From positions 3,721 through 32,454 of the forward strand of contig JAHFLI010000002.1 in assembly GCA_023255615.1 (NCBI GenBank): 28,734 bases of DNA. Reading direction: 5' to 3'. The notes under the pieces were generated by a model. It made no database searches and had not been told where the DNA came from. It worked only from the letters and a program-made list of their open reading frames with translations. Numbering within the stretch: position 1 is the stretch's first letter; each line of letters starts with the position of its first letter. This document shows, one piece after another, positions 7,941 to 15,091 of this stretch. A program made the translations under genes and the position numbers. The DNA comes from Candidatus Woesearchaeota archaeon (GTDB taxonomy: Archaea > Nanobdellota > Nanobdellia > Woesearchaeales > JACQSR01).

Positions 7941-9460
7941 TTCGTAGTAGCGGCAGTATACTTCGTTACATGATACGCAAATCTCTTGTCGATCTCTATG
8001 GGTAAATCCCATCCTGCACGTTCAATCATACTTCTTCTACTTGATCCGCCCAATCGTCGTCGTAGTTCATTATTCCCATTTCGAACGTAGAACTCAACAG
8101 CGTCATGCAAATCGGGAACAACATCTTCCGGAACCCAACTTGACAAAAATCTTGTTTCACTTGCAACATATCTTCTTCGCGAATCATCAAAACGAATCTT
8201 TGGTTGATATACATCGGCATAGGGGTGTTGTTTTTCAACGTGAACTGCTCCTTTTTTCTCTCGATTAAAAATATCGACTCCGTTTGCTCTAACAACAACG
8301 TTTTCTTGTTCAAGAGGCGGCAAATTATCAAAAAATAATAATCGAACAAAACGGTCTCCCCGTTGATATTCCATGGCAACCATTTGATAGGGCGTATCCT
8401 TTTTCTCAAAAGTGAATCCGACGAATCGATACCTTTCTTCCGTCGTCAATCGATTATGTGCAGCATCATACATCGCTCGTATGTGCCCCGGAATAACATC
8501 ACTCCGATCAAAAATCCATTTGTTAGGAACAACAACAAGGCGAGCATCTCCTCGGTCAACATATCTTCTCATATCGGGATCCCAAATGACATTGAGCTTC
8601 ATCAGTCGATTGTTAATTTCTGCTTTATTCATCCCACGAGAGAAATATTCAATGAGTGCAGCAACCATCACATTTGATAATCGCGGCTGTTTTCCAGTAG
8701 CGATCGTTTCTAATTCTTCAACGGGAGTTTGAATCTCATAAGGGTGAAACGGTAACCAAATATGATTATTTCTCCTCCCAATAACTTGCTCGAGATTTTC
8801 TACAAATGTTGGATTATACCGTGAAAAAAATAATAACGCAGCAGCTTCAGGGCACAACCACCCCTCAACTCGATAACCCCCTCTTTTCATCATTTCGAGA
8901 GATTCCCGATCATCACAATAAATGGAATGTAATCGAACTGCGCTATCGGTAAAAGGTCCACGAATATGAACGTGATGAAATCTAGAAGTTCCTCGAGCGA
9001 TCCCTTTTTTTCTTACCTCACCATGAAGATTTATTTCTCCTTCATAAGGTGATTCAAGAGATAGCTCTCTGAACACTTTTTCTCCACCTTCTCTCAAGAG
9101 ATTGGTGTTCGCATAACGATCAAAAACCCATTCTTCAAAATTACGCCAGGCTTCGTCAATAGATAATCCTGCAAAACTTTTTCTACGACGAACAAATTCA
9201 TCATCAGCTAACACATCAAGTGAGCGAACTTTGCTTGAGTCGAAGATAGGTGTAAAGGCTCTTTCTCGTCGTTCGAATGTCAGATATTCCTCGAGATATT
9301 TTCTTCTCATTGAAGGTCGTGATACTCTCCATCTTCCCATAAAAAAAGAAAGTGGATCAATAAGAGTAAAAGAATCACGATGAGACAACGCAACTCCATA
9401 ATTTCTGGGAGTAAAACCACGATATTCTAATCTCATCTCTGGAGCTTTAGATTCTGCCAT
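7937..9460 (-). CDS. Arg-rich protein of unknown function
   Basis: 507 aa from ATG at 9460, with a TATA box (GATTTAAAATG, about 9482-9492 on this strand) 27 bp upstream, so probably leaderless. No signal peptide or membrane segment is visible, so it should be cytoplasmic. The composition stands out. It is rich in Arg (runs such as RRRKSF, MRRKYLEEY, RRRLGGSSRRSM) where the neighbours prefer Lys. It is also aromatic-rich (IWLPFHPYEI, RLLFFDNLPP). Conserved-looking His clusters occur (SRFHHVHIRG). I do not recognise a domain. The Arg content could mean nucleic-acid binding or acquisition from another genome; neither is shown. The frame is intact over its full length. Confidence 0.8.
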   Translation of the reverse strand: MAESKAPEMRLEYRGFTPRNYGVALSHRDSFTLIDPLSFFMGRWRVSRPSMRRKYLEEYLTFERRERAFTPIFDSSKVRSLDVLADDEFVRRRKSFAGLSIDEAWRNFEEWVFDRYANTNLLREGGEKVFRELSLESPYEGEINLHGEVRKKGIARGTSRFHHVHIRGPFTDSAVRLHSIYCDDRESLEMMKRGGYRVEGWLCPEAAALLFFSRYNPTFVENLEQVIGRRNNHIWLPFHPYEIQTPVEELETIATGKQPRLSNVMVAALIEYFSRGMNKAEINNRLMKLNVIWDPDMRRYVDRGDARLVVVPNKWIFDRSDVIPGHIRAMYDAAHNRLTTEERYRFVGFTFEKKDTPYQMVAMEYQRGDRFVRLLFFDNLPPLEQENVVVRANGVDIFNREKKGAVHVEKQHPYADVYQPKIRFDDSRRRYVASETRFLSSWVPEDVVPDLHDAVEFYVRNGNNELRRRLGGSSRRSMIERAGWDLPIEIDKRFAYHVTKYTAATTK

Positions 9461-9481
9461 CCTTAAGGGGAATCGCCATCA

Positions 9482-9507
9482 TTTTAAATCCCTTAGCTTT
9501 AAAAGAT
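9482..9507. promoter_or_regulatory. Divergent TATA boxes for the 7937-9460 gene and the 9528 gene
   Basis: CATTTTAAATC (9480-9490) is centred 25-27 bp before the minus-strand ATG at 9460. GCTTTAAAAGA (9497-9507) is centred 27 bp before the plus-strand ATG at 9528. The two boxes are back to back and only about 16 bp apart. Confidence 0.55.
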
Positions 9508-9527
9508 AAAATCCATTTCCATCGATT

Positions 9528-9880
9528 ATGAAATTCAGGAATTGTTTACGCCTCGCTACAGTAGTTGCCGCATTATATGCTCCCATTGGATGTCAAGAGA
9601 AAAAAACTGAAGAGATAAAACCCTCGGAAGTTTTGAAACTTCGAGATCCAACGTTAGCAACCATCGTTGATAATACTGTACAAATTGGATCTGAAAAGTT
9701 TAAGAATTCATGGTGGGAAATAATTGGGTATGGCAATGGAGTTCTTATTGATAAGAATACTCTCGTAATGATCTGGGAAATTCGTGCACGGTTGGAACAG
9801 AGATTTCGTTGATGGCCAATGCAGCAAAAAAATCTCAATGTCATGCCCTGAATTTTCAAATAGGCACGGAACTACAGTAG
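9528..9880 (+). pseudogene. Frameshifted, truncated trypsin-like protease lipoprotein
   Basis: The first frame (9528-9812) gives a signal peptide with a lipobox-like APIGC, a charged linker, and then IGYGNGVLIDKNTLV, which resembles the strand before the catalytic His of trypsin-like proteases (G-G-V-L-I-D-x-x-T-V-L-T-N-x-H). At about 9766 the similarity moves to another frame (NDLGNS, then VGTEISLMANAAKKSQCHA and NFQIGTELQ), which is stopped by TAG at 9878-9880. The His position itself is lost. The Asp and Ser parts of the triad are absent, so no protease activity is possible. Upstream signals are intact (TATA at 9497-9507), so a 94-aa lipoprotein could still be made. The protease assignment is moderate. 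Confidence 0.55.
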
Positions 9881-9896
9881 ATTGATAATACGCTAA

Positions 9897-9906
9897 TTTT
9901 AAAAAC
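9897..9906 (+). promoter_or_regulatory. leuC TATA box, leaderless start
   Basis: TTTTAAAAAC is centred 27 bp before the leuC ATG at 9928, and no Shine-Dalgarno sequence is present between them. This places the transcription start at or within a few bases of the AUG. Confidence 0.6.
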
Positions 9907-9927
9907 CCATTATTATTCTTTCATTGC

Positions 9928-11313
9928 ATGTCAACCTTGCTCGACAAAGTCTGGAATTTGCATAAAGTCGCGACATTAAAATCTGGCGTTGATCAACTCT
10001 TCATCGGATTACACCTTATTCATGAAGTTACTTCTCCACAAGCATTTTCAATGATAAAAGAACGTGGTCAAACAGTAATGTTTCCGGAAAATACGGTAGC
10101 AACTGTTGATCATATTGTGCCAACCAAAGATCAAAAAAGACCGCTTCAAGATAATTTAGCAGAAGAAATGATGAAGGCATTAGAAACAAACACGAAGCTA
10201 AACAACATAAAATTCTACGGCATGGGTTCTGGAAGACAAGGAATTGTGCATGTCATTGGTCCAGAATTAGGATTAACTCAGCCAGGAATGACCATCGCAT
10301 GCGGAGATTCTCATACCTCAACTCATGGCGCATTTGGAGCATTAGCATTAGGGATTGGCACTTCACAAATTAGAGATGTCTTAGCAACAGGATGCTTAGC
10401 AATGAAGAAACCAAAATTGAGAAGAATAAATGTAACAGGAACATTGAAGAACGGCGTGTACGCAAAAGACGTCATCTTAAAAATTATTCATGACTTGGGC
10501 GTCAAAGGAGGAATTGGTTATGCTTATGAATACGCAGGAAGTGTCTTCGATAATTTTTCTATGGAAGAGCGCATGACGGTGTGCAACATGAGCATTGAAG
10601 GTGGAGCGCGAATGGGATATGTAAATCCAGACGAAACAACCTACAATTATCTTAAAGGAAAAGAATTTGCACCAAAAACGTTTAATGAAGCAATCGCATT
10701 TTGGAATTCAGTACGATCGGAGAAAAATGCACGATATGATCATGAAGTCACCATTAAAGGAGAAGACATTGAACCTATGGTAACGTGGGGAATTAATCCT
10801 GGACAGAGTGTTGGAGTAAACGAAATCATTCCAGAAAAAGTTCCCAAAGAAGATGAATACACATTCAACGAGGCGTTGAAACACATGAAATTCAACAAAG
10901 GTGAAAAAATCGAAGGAAAAAAAATTAATGTCGCATTCATCGGTTCATGCACAAACTCACGAATTTCTGATTTGAGAGAAGCGGCAAAAATTATTGAAGG
11001 AAGAACGGTCAGCAAAGACGTGAGAGCATTAGTTGTTCCTGGTTCGGAAAAAGTAAAGAAGCAAGCAGAACAAGAAGGATTACATGAAATATTTTCCAAC
11101 GCAGGGTTTGAATGGAGAGGTGCAGGATGCAGCATGTGTTTAGCCATGAATCCGGATAAATTAGTTGGTGATGAAATTTGTGCATCATCGTCAAACAGAA
11201 ACTTTATTGGACGACAAGGATCAGCAACCGGACGAACATTGTTAATGAGCCCTGCAATGGTTGCTATCGCTGCATGTGAAGGAAAGATAGTTGATGTGAG
11301 AGATTTTATTTAG
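9928..11313 (+). CDS. leuC: 3-isopropylmalate dehydratase large subunit
   Basis: 461 aa, the full length of the bacterial-type LeuC rather than the shorter archaeal homoaconitase-like form. With LeuD it isomerises 2-isopropylmalate to 3-isopropylmalate in leucine synthesis. The three [4Fe-4S] cysteines are present: Cys341 in FIGSCTNSR, and Cys401 and Cys404 in GCSMC. Other aconitase-family motifs are ACGDSHTSTHGAFGALALGIG (125-145, substrate and cluster region), DHIVPT (61-66) and NRNFIGRQG near the C-terminus. The ATG start is leaderless by TATA spacing. leuD lies 757 bp downstream on the same strand, separated by a minus-strand MNT/HEPN pair, so the two subunits are not co-transcribed. Confidence 0.97.
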   Translation: MSTLLDKVWNLHKVATLKSGVDQLFIGLHLIHEVTSPQAFSMIKERGQTVMFPENTVATVDHIVPTKDQKRPLQDNLAEEMMKALETNTKLNNIKFYGMGSGRQGIVHVIGPELGLTQPGMTIACGDSHTSTHGAFGALALGIGTSQIRDVLATGCLAMKKPKLRRINVTGTLKNGVYAKDVILKIIHDLGVKGGIGYAYEYAGSVFDNFSMEERMTVCNMSIEGGARMGYVNPDETTYNYLKGKEFAPKTFNEAIAFWNSVRSEKNARYDHEVTIKGEDIEPMVTWGINPGQSVGVNEIIPEKVPKEDEYTFNEALKHMKFNKGEKIEGKKINVAFIGSCTNSRISDLREAAKIIEGRTVSKDVRALVVPGSEKVKKQAEQEGLHEIFSNAGFEWRGAGCSMCLAMNPDKLVGDEICASSSNRNFIGRQGSATGRTLLMSPAMVAIAACEGKIVDVRDFI

Positions 11314-11518
11314 AAGTTCTCTTCTTCAAATACTCATCAATGACCTCTATGAATTCTTGAACGTCATGATGGTTTTCCTGAATATGGTCAAATTCTTCTT
11401 CATCATTTACTTTCGCATACCGATGGACTATAAGGTTACGAAAAGAGATGAAATTTTTAATTTTCTGAGAGAGTTTTTCGCTGATAATTTTTTCTTCCCG
11501 AAGGACATCGAGAGCTTG
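11306..11518 (-). pseudogene. Truncated HepT-like HEPN protein
   Basis: The minus-strand frame encodes the C-terminal half of a HepT-type HEPN protein. It carries the RNase motif R-x4-H-x-Y as FRNLIVHRYAKV, followed by FDHIQENHHDVQEFIEVI. The usual N-terminal helices (about 60 residues) are missing. An in-frame TGA at 11519-11521 precedes the fragment, and no ATG, GTG or TTG start is available before the motif. It sits directly after the MNT antitoxin gene, the standard order of MntA-HepT modules. Its stop overlaps the end of leuC by 8 nt. The toxin half of the module therefore looks dead, although its RNase motif is still intact. Confidence 0.7.
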
Positions 11519-11534
11519 TCATGAATCCTTTCCC

Positions 11535-11891
11535 TTATCCATTCAGTGCCTCCATTTTCTTGATATGGTAGTCATCGACAAAACTTCTGAACCGGGGATA
11601 TTCATAGTCGACAATTTTCATTAATTCGAGAACCCTATAATAATTCTTTGTGAAAAGTATCTTACCTTCTGACAGAACTCTTTTCTTTAAGTTGAGAGGC
11701 AGATCATCAAAAAAATTTACATCATAATGTAATGGAAACAACGAAAGGATGTTAAGCTTCTCCTTCAATCCTATCCTCTTCGTAGTAAATATGCATATAT
11801 CCACGTCTCTTGGATTCTTCTTTGTGAGAGATGATCCGAATGCCATAACGGTCTCCACGGATGTAATCTTCTTTAAATTGTTCAATTTCAT
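11535..11891 (-). CDS. MNT-type minimal nucleotidyltransferase (MntA antitoxin-like)
   Basis: 118 aa. The nucleotidyltransferase signature is FGSSLTKKNPRDVDICIF: Gly19-Ser20, then Asp29 and Asp31, with a candidate third Asp in HYDVNFF (about 57). In MntA-HepT modules such proteins AMPylate and so neutralise the HEPN RNase. Here the HEPN partner directly downstream is truncated, so the enzyme may be an orphan. The ATG at 11891 lies about 24 bp after a TATA-like GCTTTTAAGG (11910-11919 on this strand), fitting a leaderless transcript. The protein is full length for the family. It is inserted between leuC and leuD on the opposite strand. Confidence 0.8.
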   Translation of the reverse strand: MKLNNLKKITSVETVMAFGSSLTKKNPRDVDICIFTTKRIGLKEKLNILSLFPLHYDVNFFDDLPLNLKKRVLSEGKILFTKNYYRVLELMKIVDYEYPRFRSFVDDYHIKKMEALNG

Positions 11892-12040
11892 AAACCTAGT
11901 TAAGTAAATGTTCCTTAAAAGCCTTTCTCTCGGAAAGATGGTATCTACTATGAAGGAAAATTTGTTGATATACGAGATTATGTCTAATGATTACAAATTG
12001 ATATCTCACCCAAATATTTTTCTGTGAATATCTCGCAACC

Positions 12041-12050
12041 TTTATAAAAT
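12041..12050 (+). promoter_or_regulatory. leuD TATA box, leaderless start
   Basis: TTTATAAAAT is centred 25 bp before the leuD ATG at 12071. No Shine-Dalgarno sequence lies between. Confidence 0.6.
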
Positions 12051-12070
12051 AATATTGGTCTTCTTCATAA

Positions 12071-12673
12071 ATGAAAAAAATAACTGAAGTGAAAGGAAAA
12101 GGAATTTATGTTGAAGGAGACGATATCGACACAGATCGAATTATTCCTGCACGATACCTGAAAGTGTTAGACTTTTCAACATTGGGTAACTATGTGTTTC
12201 AAGACGTTCGCTTCGATCAAAACGGAAAACAAACGACTCATCCATTCAACAATAAGAAATATCAGGGCGCATCTATTTTAGTCGTGAATAAAAACTTCGG
12301 ATGCGGATCAAGCAGAGAACATGCTCCTGTTGCATTAATCGGCTGGGGAATCAAAGCCGTTATCGGAGAAAGTTTTGCCGAAATCTTCGCAGGAAATTGT
12401 ATCGCAAATGGAATTCCTGTGGTTGTTGCACCGCATGATGACATTACAAACATTATGAAATTCATCCAGGATGATCCTGTTTCTGAAATAAAAATAGATT
12501 TGATCGGCAACAAAGTAGAATATGGTGATTTCTCATTCGACATTCACCAACAAGATGGCCATAAAAAAAGTTTAGTTGAAGGAACCTGGGATACCATGGG
12601 AGAAATGCTTGATCATAAAAATGAAACTGAGAAAATAAGAAATGCATTGCCATACATAAAAGGATTTTCTTAA
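12071..12673 (+). CDS. leuD: 3-isopropylmalate dehydratase small subunit
   Basis: 200 aa, the bacterial-type length that pairs with the 461-aa LeuC upstream. The swivel-domain signature is complete: GDDIDTDRIIPARYLK (16-31), NFGCGSSREHAPVAL (about 75-89, substrate recognition) and FAEIFAGNCIANGIP. It completes the LeuCD dehydratase in the cytoplasm. The ATG at 12071 is the likely start because its TATA box is 25 bp upstream. The gene is transcribed alone. Downstream is a short minus-strand remnant overlapping its stop by 3-4 nt. Confidence 0.97.
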   Translation: MKKITEVKGKGIYVEGDDIDTDRIIPARYLKVLDFSTLGNYVFQDVRFDQNGKQTTHPFNNKKYQGASILVVNKNFGCGSSREHAPVALIGWGIKAVIGESFAEIFAGNCIANGIPVVVAPHDDITNIMKFIQDDPVSEIKIDLIGNKVEYGDFSFDIHQQDGHKKSLVEGTWDTMGEMLDHKNETEKIRNALPYIKGFS

Positions 12674-12917
12674 TCAATTATTTCGGCCGAATAACTGCTC
12701 CCGTCTTTTGGCGGAAGAGTAATGGAACATCCACTTTGAGATGCCCATGAGAGCGTTCCTGAACTTGGCCATGCTCCACCACCGGTGATGACTAACTTAT
12801 CATACCCGTTCGTACACGGGAAAGTATAAGAAACACTTGAACCGGTTCCACTAGAATCGCCACCAACATTAACAACAACAAAATAAAACCCATTCTTAGA
12901 GCTTAGAGCACTTCTCT
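12670..12917 (-). pseudogene. Remnant of a secreted beta-rich protein
   Basis: The gap between leuD and the sulfatase (350 bp) holds a minus-strand frame of about 80 codons with no ATG. Its translation is Gly/Ser/Thr-rich with two Cys (SYTFPCTNGYDKLVITGGG, then SGCSITLPPKDGSSYSAEI) and ends in a natural-looking stop. The pattern is that of the end of an extracellular beta domain. A TAG closes the frame upstream. I read it as a decayed 3' piece; no family is recognised. Confidence 0.35.
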
Positions 12918-13023
12918 AAGCTTTCCACGTACCTTCTTAAAGTAGAGTATGGTGATTTCTCAATTGATCCCGCTCTGTAAAAAGCAAATTTTAATAAACC
13001 CGTTGACGCAAAGAAAATCAATT

Positions 13024-15009
13024 ATGAAAAAACTCTTCGTTCTATTTGTTGTTCTTATTGTTGTCCTCGTTTCATGTGTTAATCCAGAAAAAAAAGCATG
13101 CACACAAGAAGCAAAGATTTGTCCTGATGGTACGGTGGTAGGACGCACAGGACCAAATTGTGAATTTGCATCATGTAATCAACAGCCAACTCAAAATGAA
13201 AAGGAAATAGCAGGGAAAGCAAATAACGCTCAGGTTCAAACATCAGGTAATAACGTCATCCCCATCGGTGTACCATCGTCAGGAACTCCGGTACCGCCGG
13301 GAAATCAACAACCCCCTGGCAACCCAGGATTCAGCAATCCTCCCGGAATGGCTGGTGGAGGAGGACCAGTTCTTCCACCAATTCCAAAAAAGCCGAATAT
13401 TATCGTCATAATGACTGATGATCAGAGCGCTGACACGACGATCTACATGAATAAAACTGTTGCGCTTCTTGCAAACAACGGGGTTGTTTTTGATAATAAT
13501 TTTGTTTCAAACCCACTTTGTTGTCCATCACGATCAACATTGCTAACAGGACAATACAGCCACAATAACGGGGTTTTTTTTAATGCAGACAAAAGCTTTA
13601 ATGGCATAACTTATGGTGGCGGATATTATGCATTAGCTCCAACATTGAACAATACACTACCGGTGTGGATGCAGAAAGCAGGATATGAAACTGCCATTGT
13701 TGGAAAGTTTCTTAATGGATATGCTGGAACTGCACCAGCCCCGGGATGGGATAAAAAATTCATTTGGATTGAGCCCTATGCCTACTACAATTACTCAGTC
13801 AATGAGGATGGAACGATCATCAACTTCGGAGATACGCCTTCAGATTATCTTACCGATGTATTATCAAACAAAGCATCATCCTTTATCAAGAATCAAGCAG
13901 GAACCGGAAAACCTTTTTTTCTTTATCTCACCCCGATTGCACCACATGAGCTTAGTACTCCAGATCCTTCTCAAATAATAATTCGGGGACCAACACCTGC
14001 ACAACGACATATTGGAAAATTCTCACAAATTGTATTCCCTTGTAAACCATCATTTAACGAGAAAGATGTGTCAGATAAACCATCGTTTATACGCAACAAC
14101 ATCACTCTTCTGAACACTAATGACATGGCCTTAGATAATCAACTGTACCATCAACGTATTGAATCACTCCTTGCTGTCGACGATATGGTAGAACAAATAG
14201 TCAATACGTTACAAGAAACGAGTCAACTGAACAACACCATCATTATCTTTACATCTGATAATGGATACTTCTTAGGAGAACACCGCATACTTGAAGGAAA
14301 AATGTTTGGCTATGACGAAGCAATCAAAGTGCCTTTAATCATTTATGGACAGGGAATTGCCCAAGGAGAAAAACGATCACAGTTGGTTTCGAATGTTGAT
14401 ATAACTTCAACTATCCTTAGCCTGGCTTCGGCTACGCCAGAAAGAACCCTTGATGGCCATTCGTTAGTACCACTCCTTACTTCCACGAAAACAAATTGGA
14501 GAACAGGATTCCTTATTCAGGGAGGAGACAAGACACCTGGTGATACCTATCTTTATGGTATGTATCGAGGTATACGAACACAAAGTTATGCGTATCTTGA
14601 ACATGAATTAGTAGGTGGAAGCATAGAAACCGAGCTCTATGATCTTCGTACTGATCCATGGGAGCTTGAAAATAAATACAATGATCCAAAGTACCAAATG
14701 GTAATAAACAATCTCCGTAACAGATTAACCGAACTCCGTTCTTGCTCAGGAACGTCATGTTGGGACACGACTACAGAACCAGAAGGTCCTTCACCCGAGT
14801 CTCCATCATCAAATGGTAAGTATAGCTGGCAATCATCATCAAGCAATCCTTCAGTAAATAATACGGATCCACCAAATTCTTGCTCACCAAATTTTACAAC
14901 TCAAAATAATTTCAATCAAAAAAGTATCATCATTGATCAATCCAATGCGTGTGTGCAACGTTGCAACCATAACACGAACTGCATTCTTGACTGTTACGGG
15001 ATTGTTTGA
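13024..15009 (+). CDS. Lipoprotein sulfatase (arylsulfatase family, N-acetylglucosamine-6-sulfatase-like)
   Basis: 661 aa from ATG at 13024 (MKKLFVLF); an extension to 12949 would bury the signal peptide. Lipobox LVSC (Cys18) is followed by a small Cys domain (CPDGTVVGRTGPNCEFASC, 33-51), a Pro/Gly linker to about 120, then the sulfatase. Sulfatase motifs are: metal Asp132-Asp133 in IMTDDQ; CCPSRSTLLTGQYSHN with Cys166 as the residue that must be oxidised to formylglycine; FTSDNGYFLGEHR with the second metal pair; and EGKMFGYDEAIKVPLIIYG. The CCPSR variant is typical of glucosamine-6-sulfatases. The last 80 residues are Ser/Asn/Pro-rich with paired Cys. It should remove sulfate esters from sugars outside the cell; the substrate is inferred. 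No maturase gene is in the window. TATA-like TTTTAATAAAC (12989-12999) lies upstream. Confidence 0.9.
   Translation: MKKLFVLFVVLIVVLVSCVNPEKKACTQEAKICPDGTVVGRTGPNCEFASCNQQPTQNEKEIAGKANNAQVQTSGNNVIPIGVPSSGTPVPPGNQQPPGNPGFSNPPGMAGGGGPVLPPIPKKPNIIVIMTDDQSADTTIYMNKTVALLANNGVVFDNNFVSNPLCCPSRSTLLTGQYSHNNGVFFNADKSFNGITYGGGYYALAPTLNNTLPVWMQKAGYETAIVGKFLNGYAGTAPAPGWDKKFIWIEPYAYYNYSVNEDGTIINFGDTPSDYLTDVLSNKASSFIKNQAGTGKPFFLYLTPIAPHELSTPDPSQIIIRGPTPAQRHIGKFSQIVFPCKPSFNEKDVSDKPSFIRNNITLLNTNDMALDNQLYHQRIESLLAVDDMVEQIVNTLQETSQLNNTIIIFTSDNGYFLGEHRILEGKMFGYDEAIKVPLIIYGQGIAQGEKRSQLVSNVDITSTILSLASATPERTLDGHSLVPLLTSTKTNWRTGFLIQGGDKTPGDTYLYGMYRGIRTQSYAYLEHELVGGSIETELYDLRTDPWELENKYNDPKYQMVINNLRNRLTELRSCSGTSCWDTTTEPEGPSPESPSSNGKYSWQSSSSNPSVNNTDPPNSCSPNFTTQNNFNQKSIIIDQSNACVQRCNHNTNCILDCYGIV
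14418..14440. repeat. GC-rich hairpin-forming sequence inside the sulfatase gene
   Basis: CTGGC (14422-14426) and GCCAG (14436-14440) form inverted arms around TTCGGCTAC, with a nested AGCC/GGCT pair. It encodes SLASATP at a place where the family varies. Base content is unlike the AT-rich surroundings and similar to the palindrome at 966-978. Confidence 0.35.
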
Positions 15010-15059
15010 TTAGAAAAATTCAAAAAACCCATAATTCTTTTCAACTTTATTTTCACAAT

Positions 15060-15070
15060 CTTTAAAAAAG
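15060..15070 (+). promoter_or_regulatory. ilvD TATA box, leaderless start
   Basis: CTTTAAAAAAG is centred 27 bp before the ilvD ATG at 15092; no Shine-Dalgarno sequence follows. Confidence 0.55.
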
Positions 15071-15091
15071 CAGTTAATCCACCCAGCATTC

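Noticed and set aside
8026..8732. Overlapping frames inside the Arg-rich gene
   Set aside because: Shadows of the 507-aa gene in other frames; no promoter or motif of their own.
12860..12900. Minus-strand MGFILLLLMLVAILV-like signal peptide frame
   Set aside because: An out-of-frame reading of a Val/Asn-rich stretch of the secreted-protein remnant that soon stops; hydrophobicity here is a by-product of T-rich codons.
12949..13023. Longer start for the sulfatase
   Set aside because: It would place 25 residues before a textbook lipoprotein signal peptide, and the TATA-like site lies inside it.
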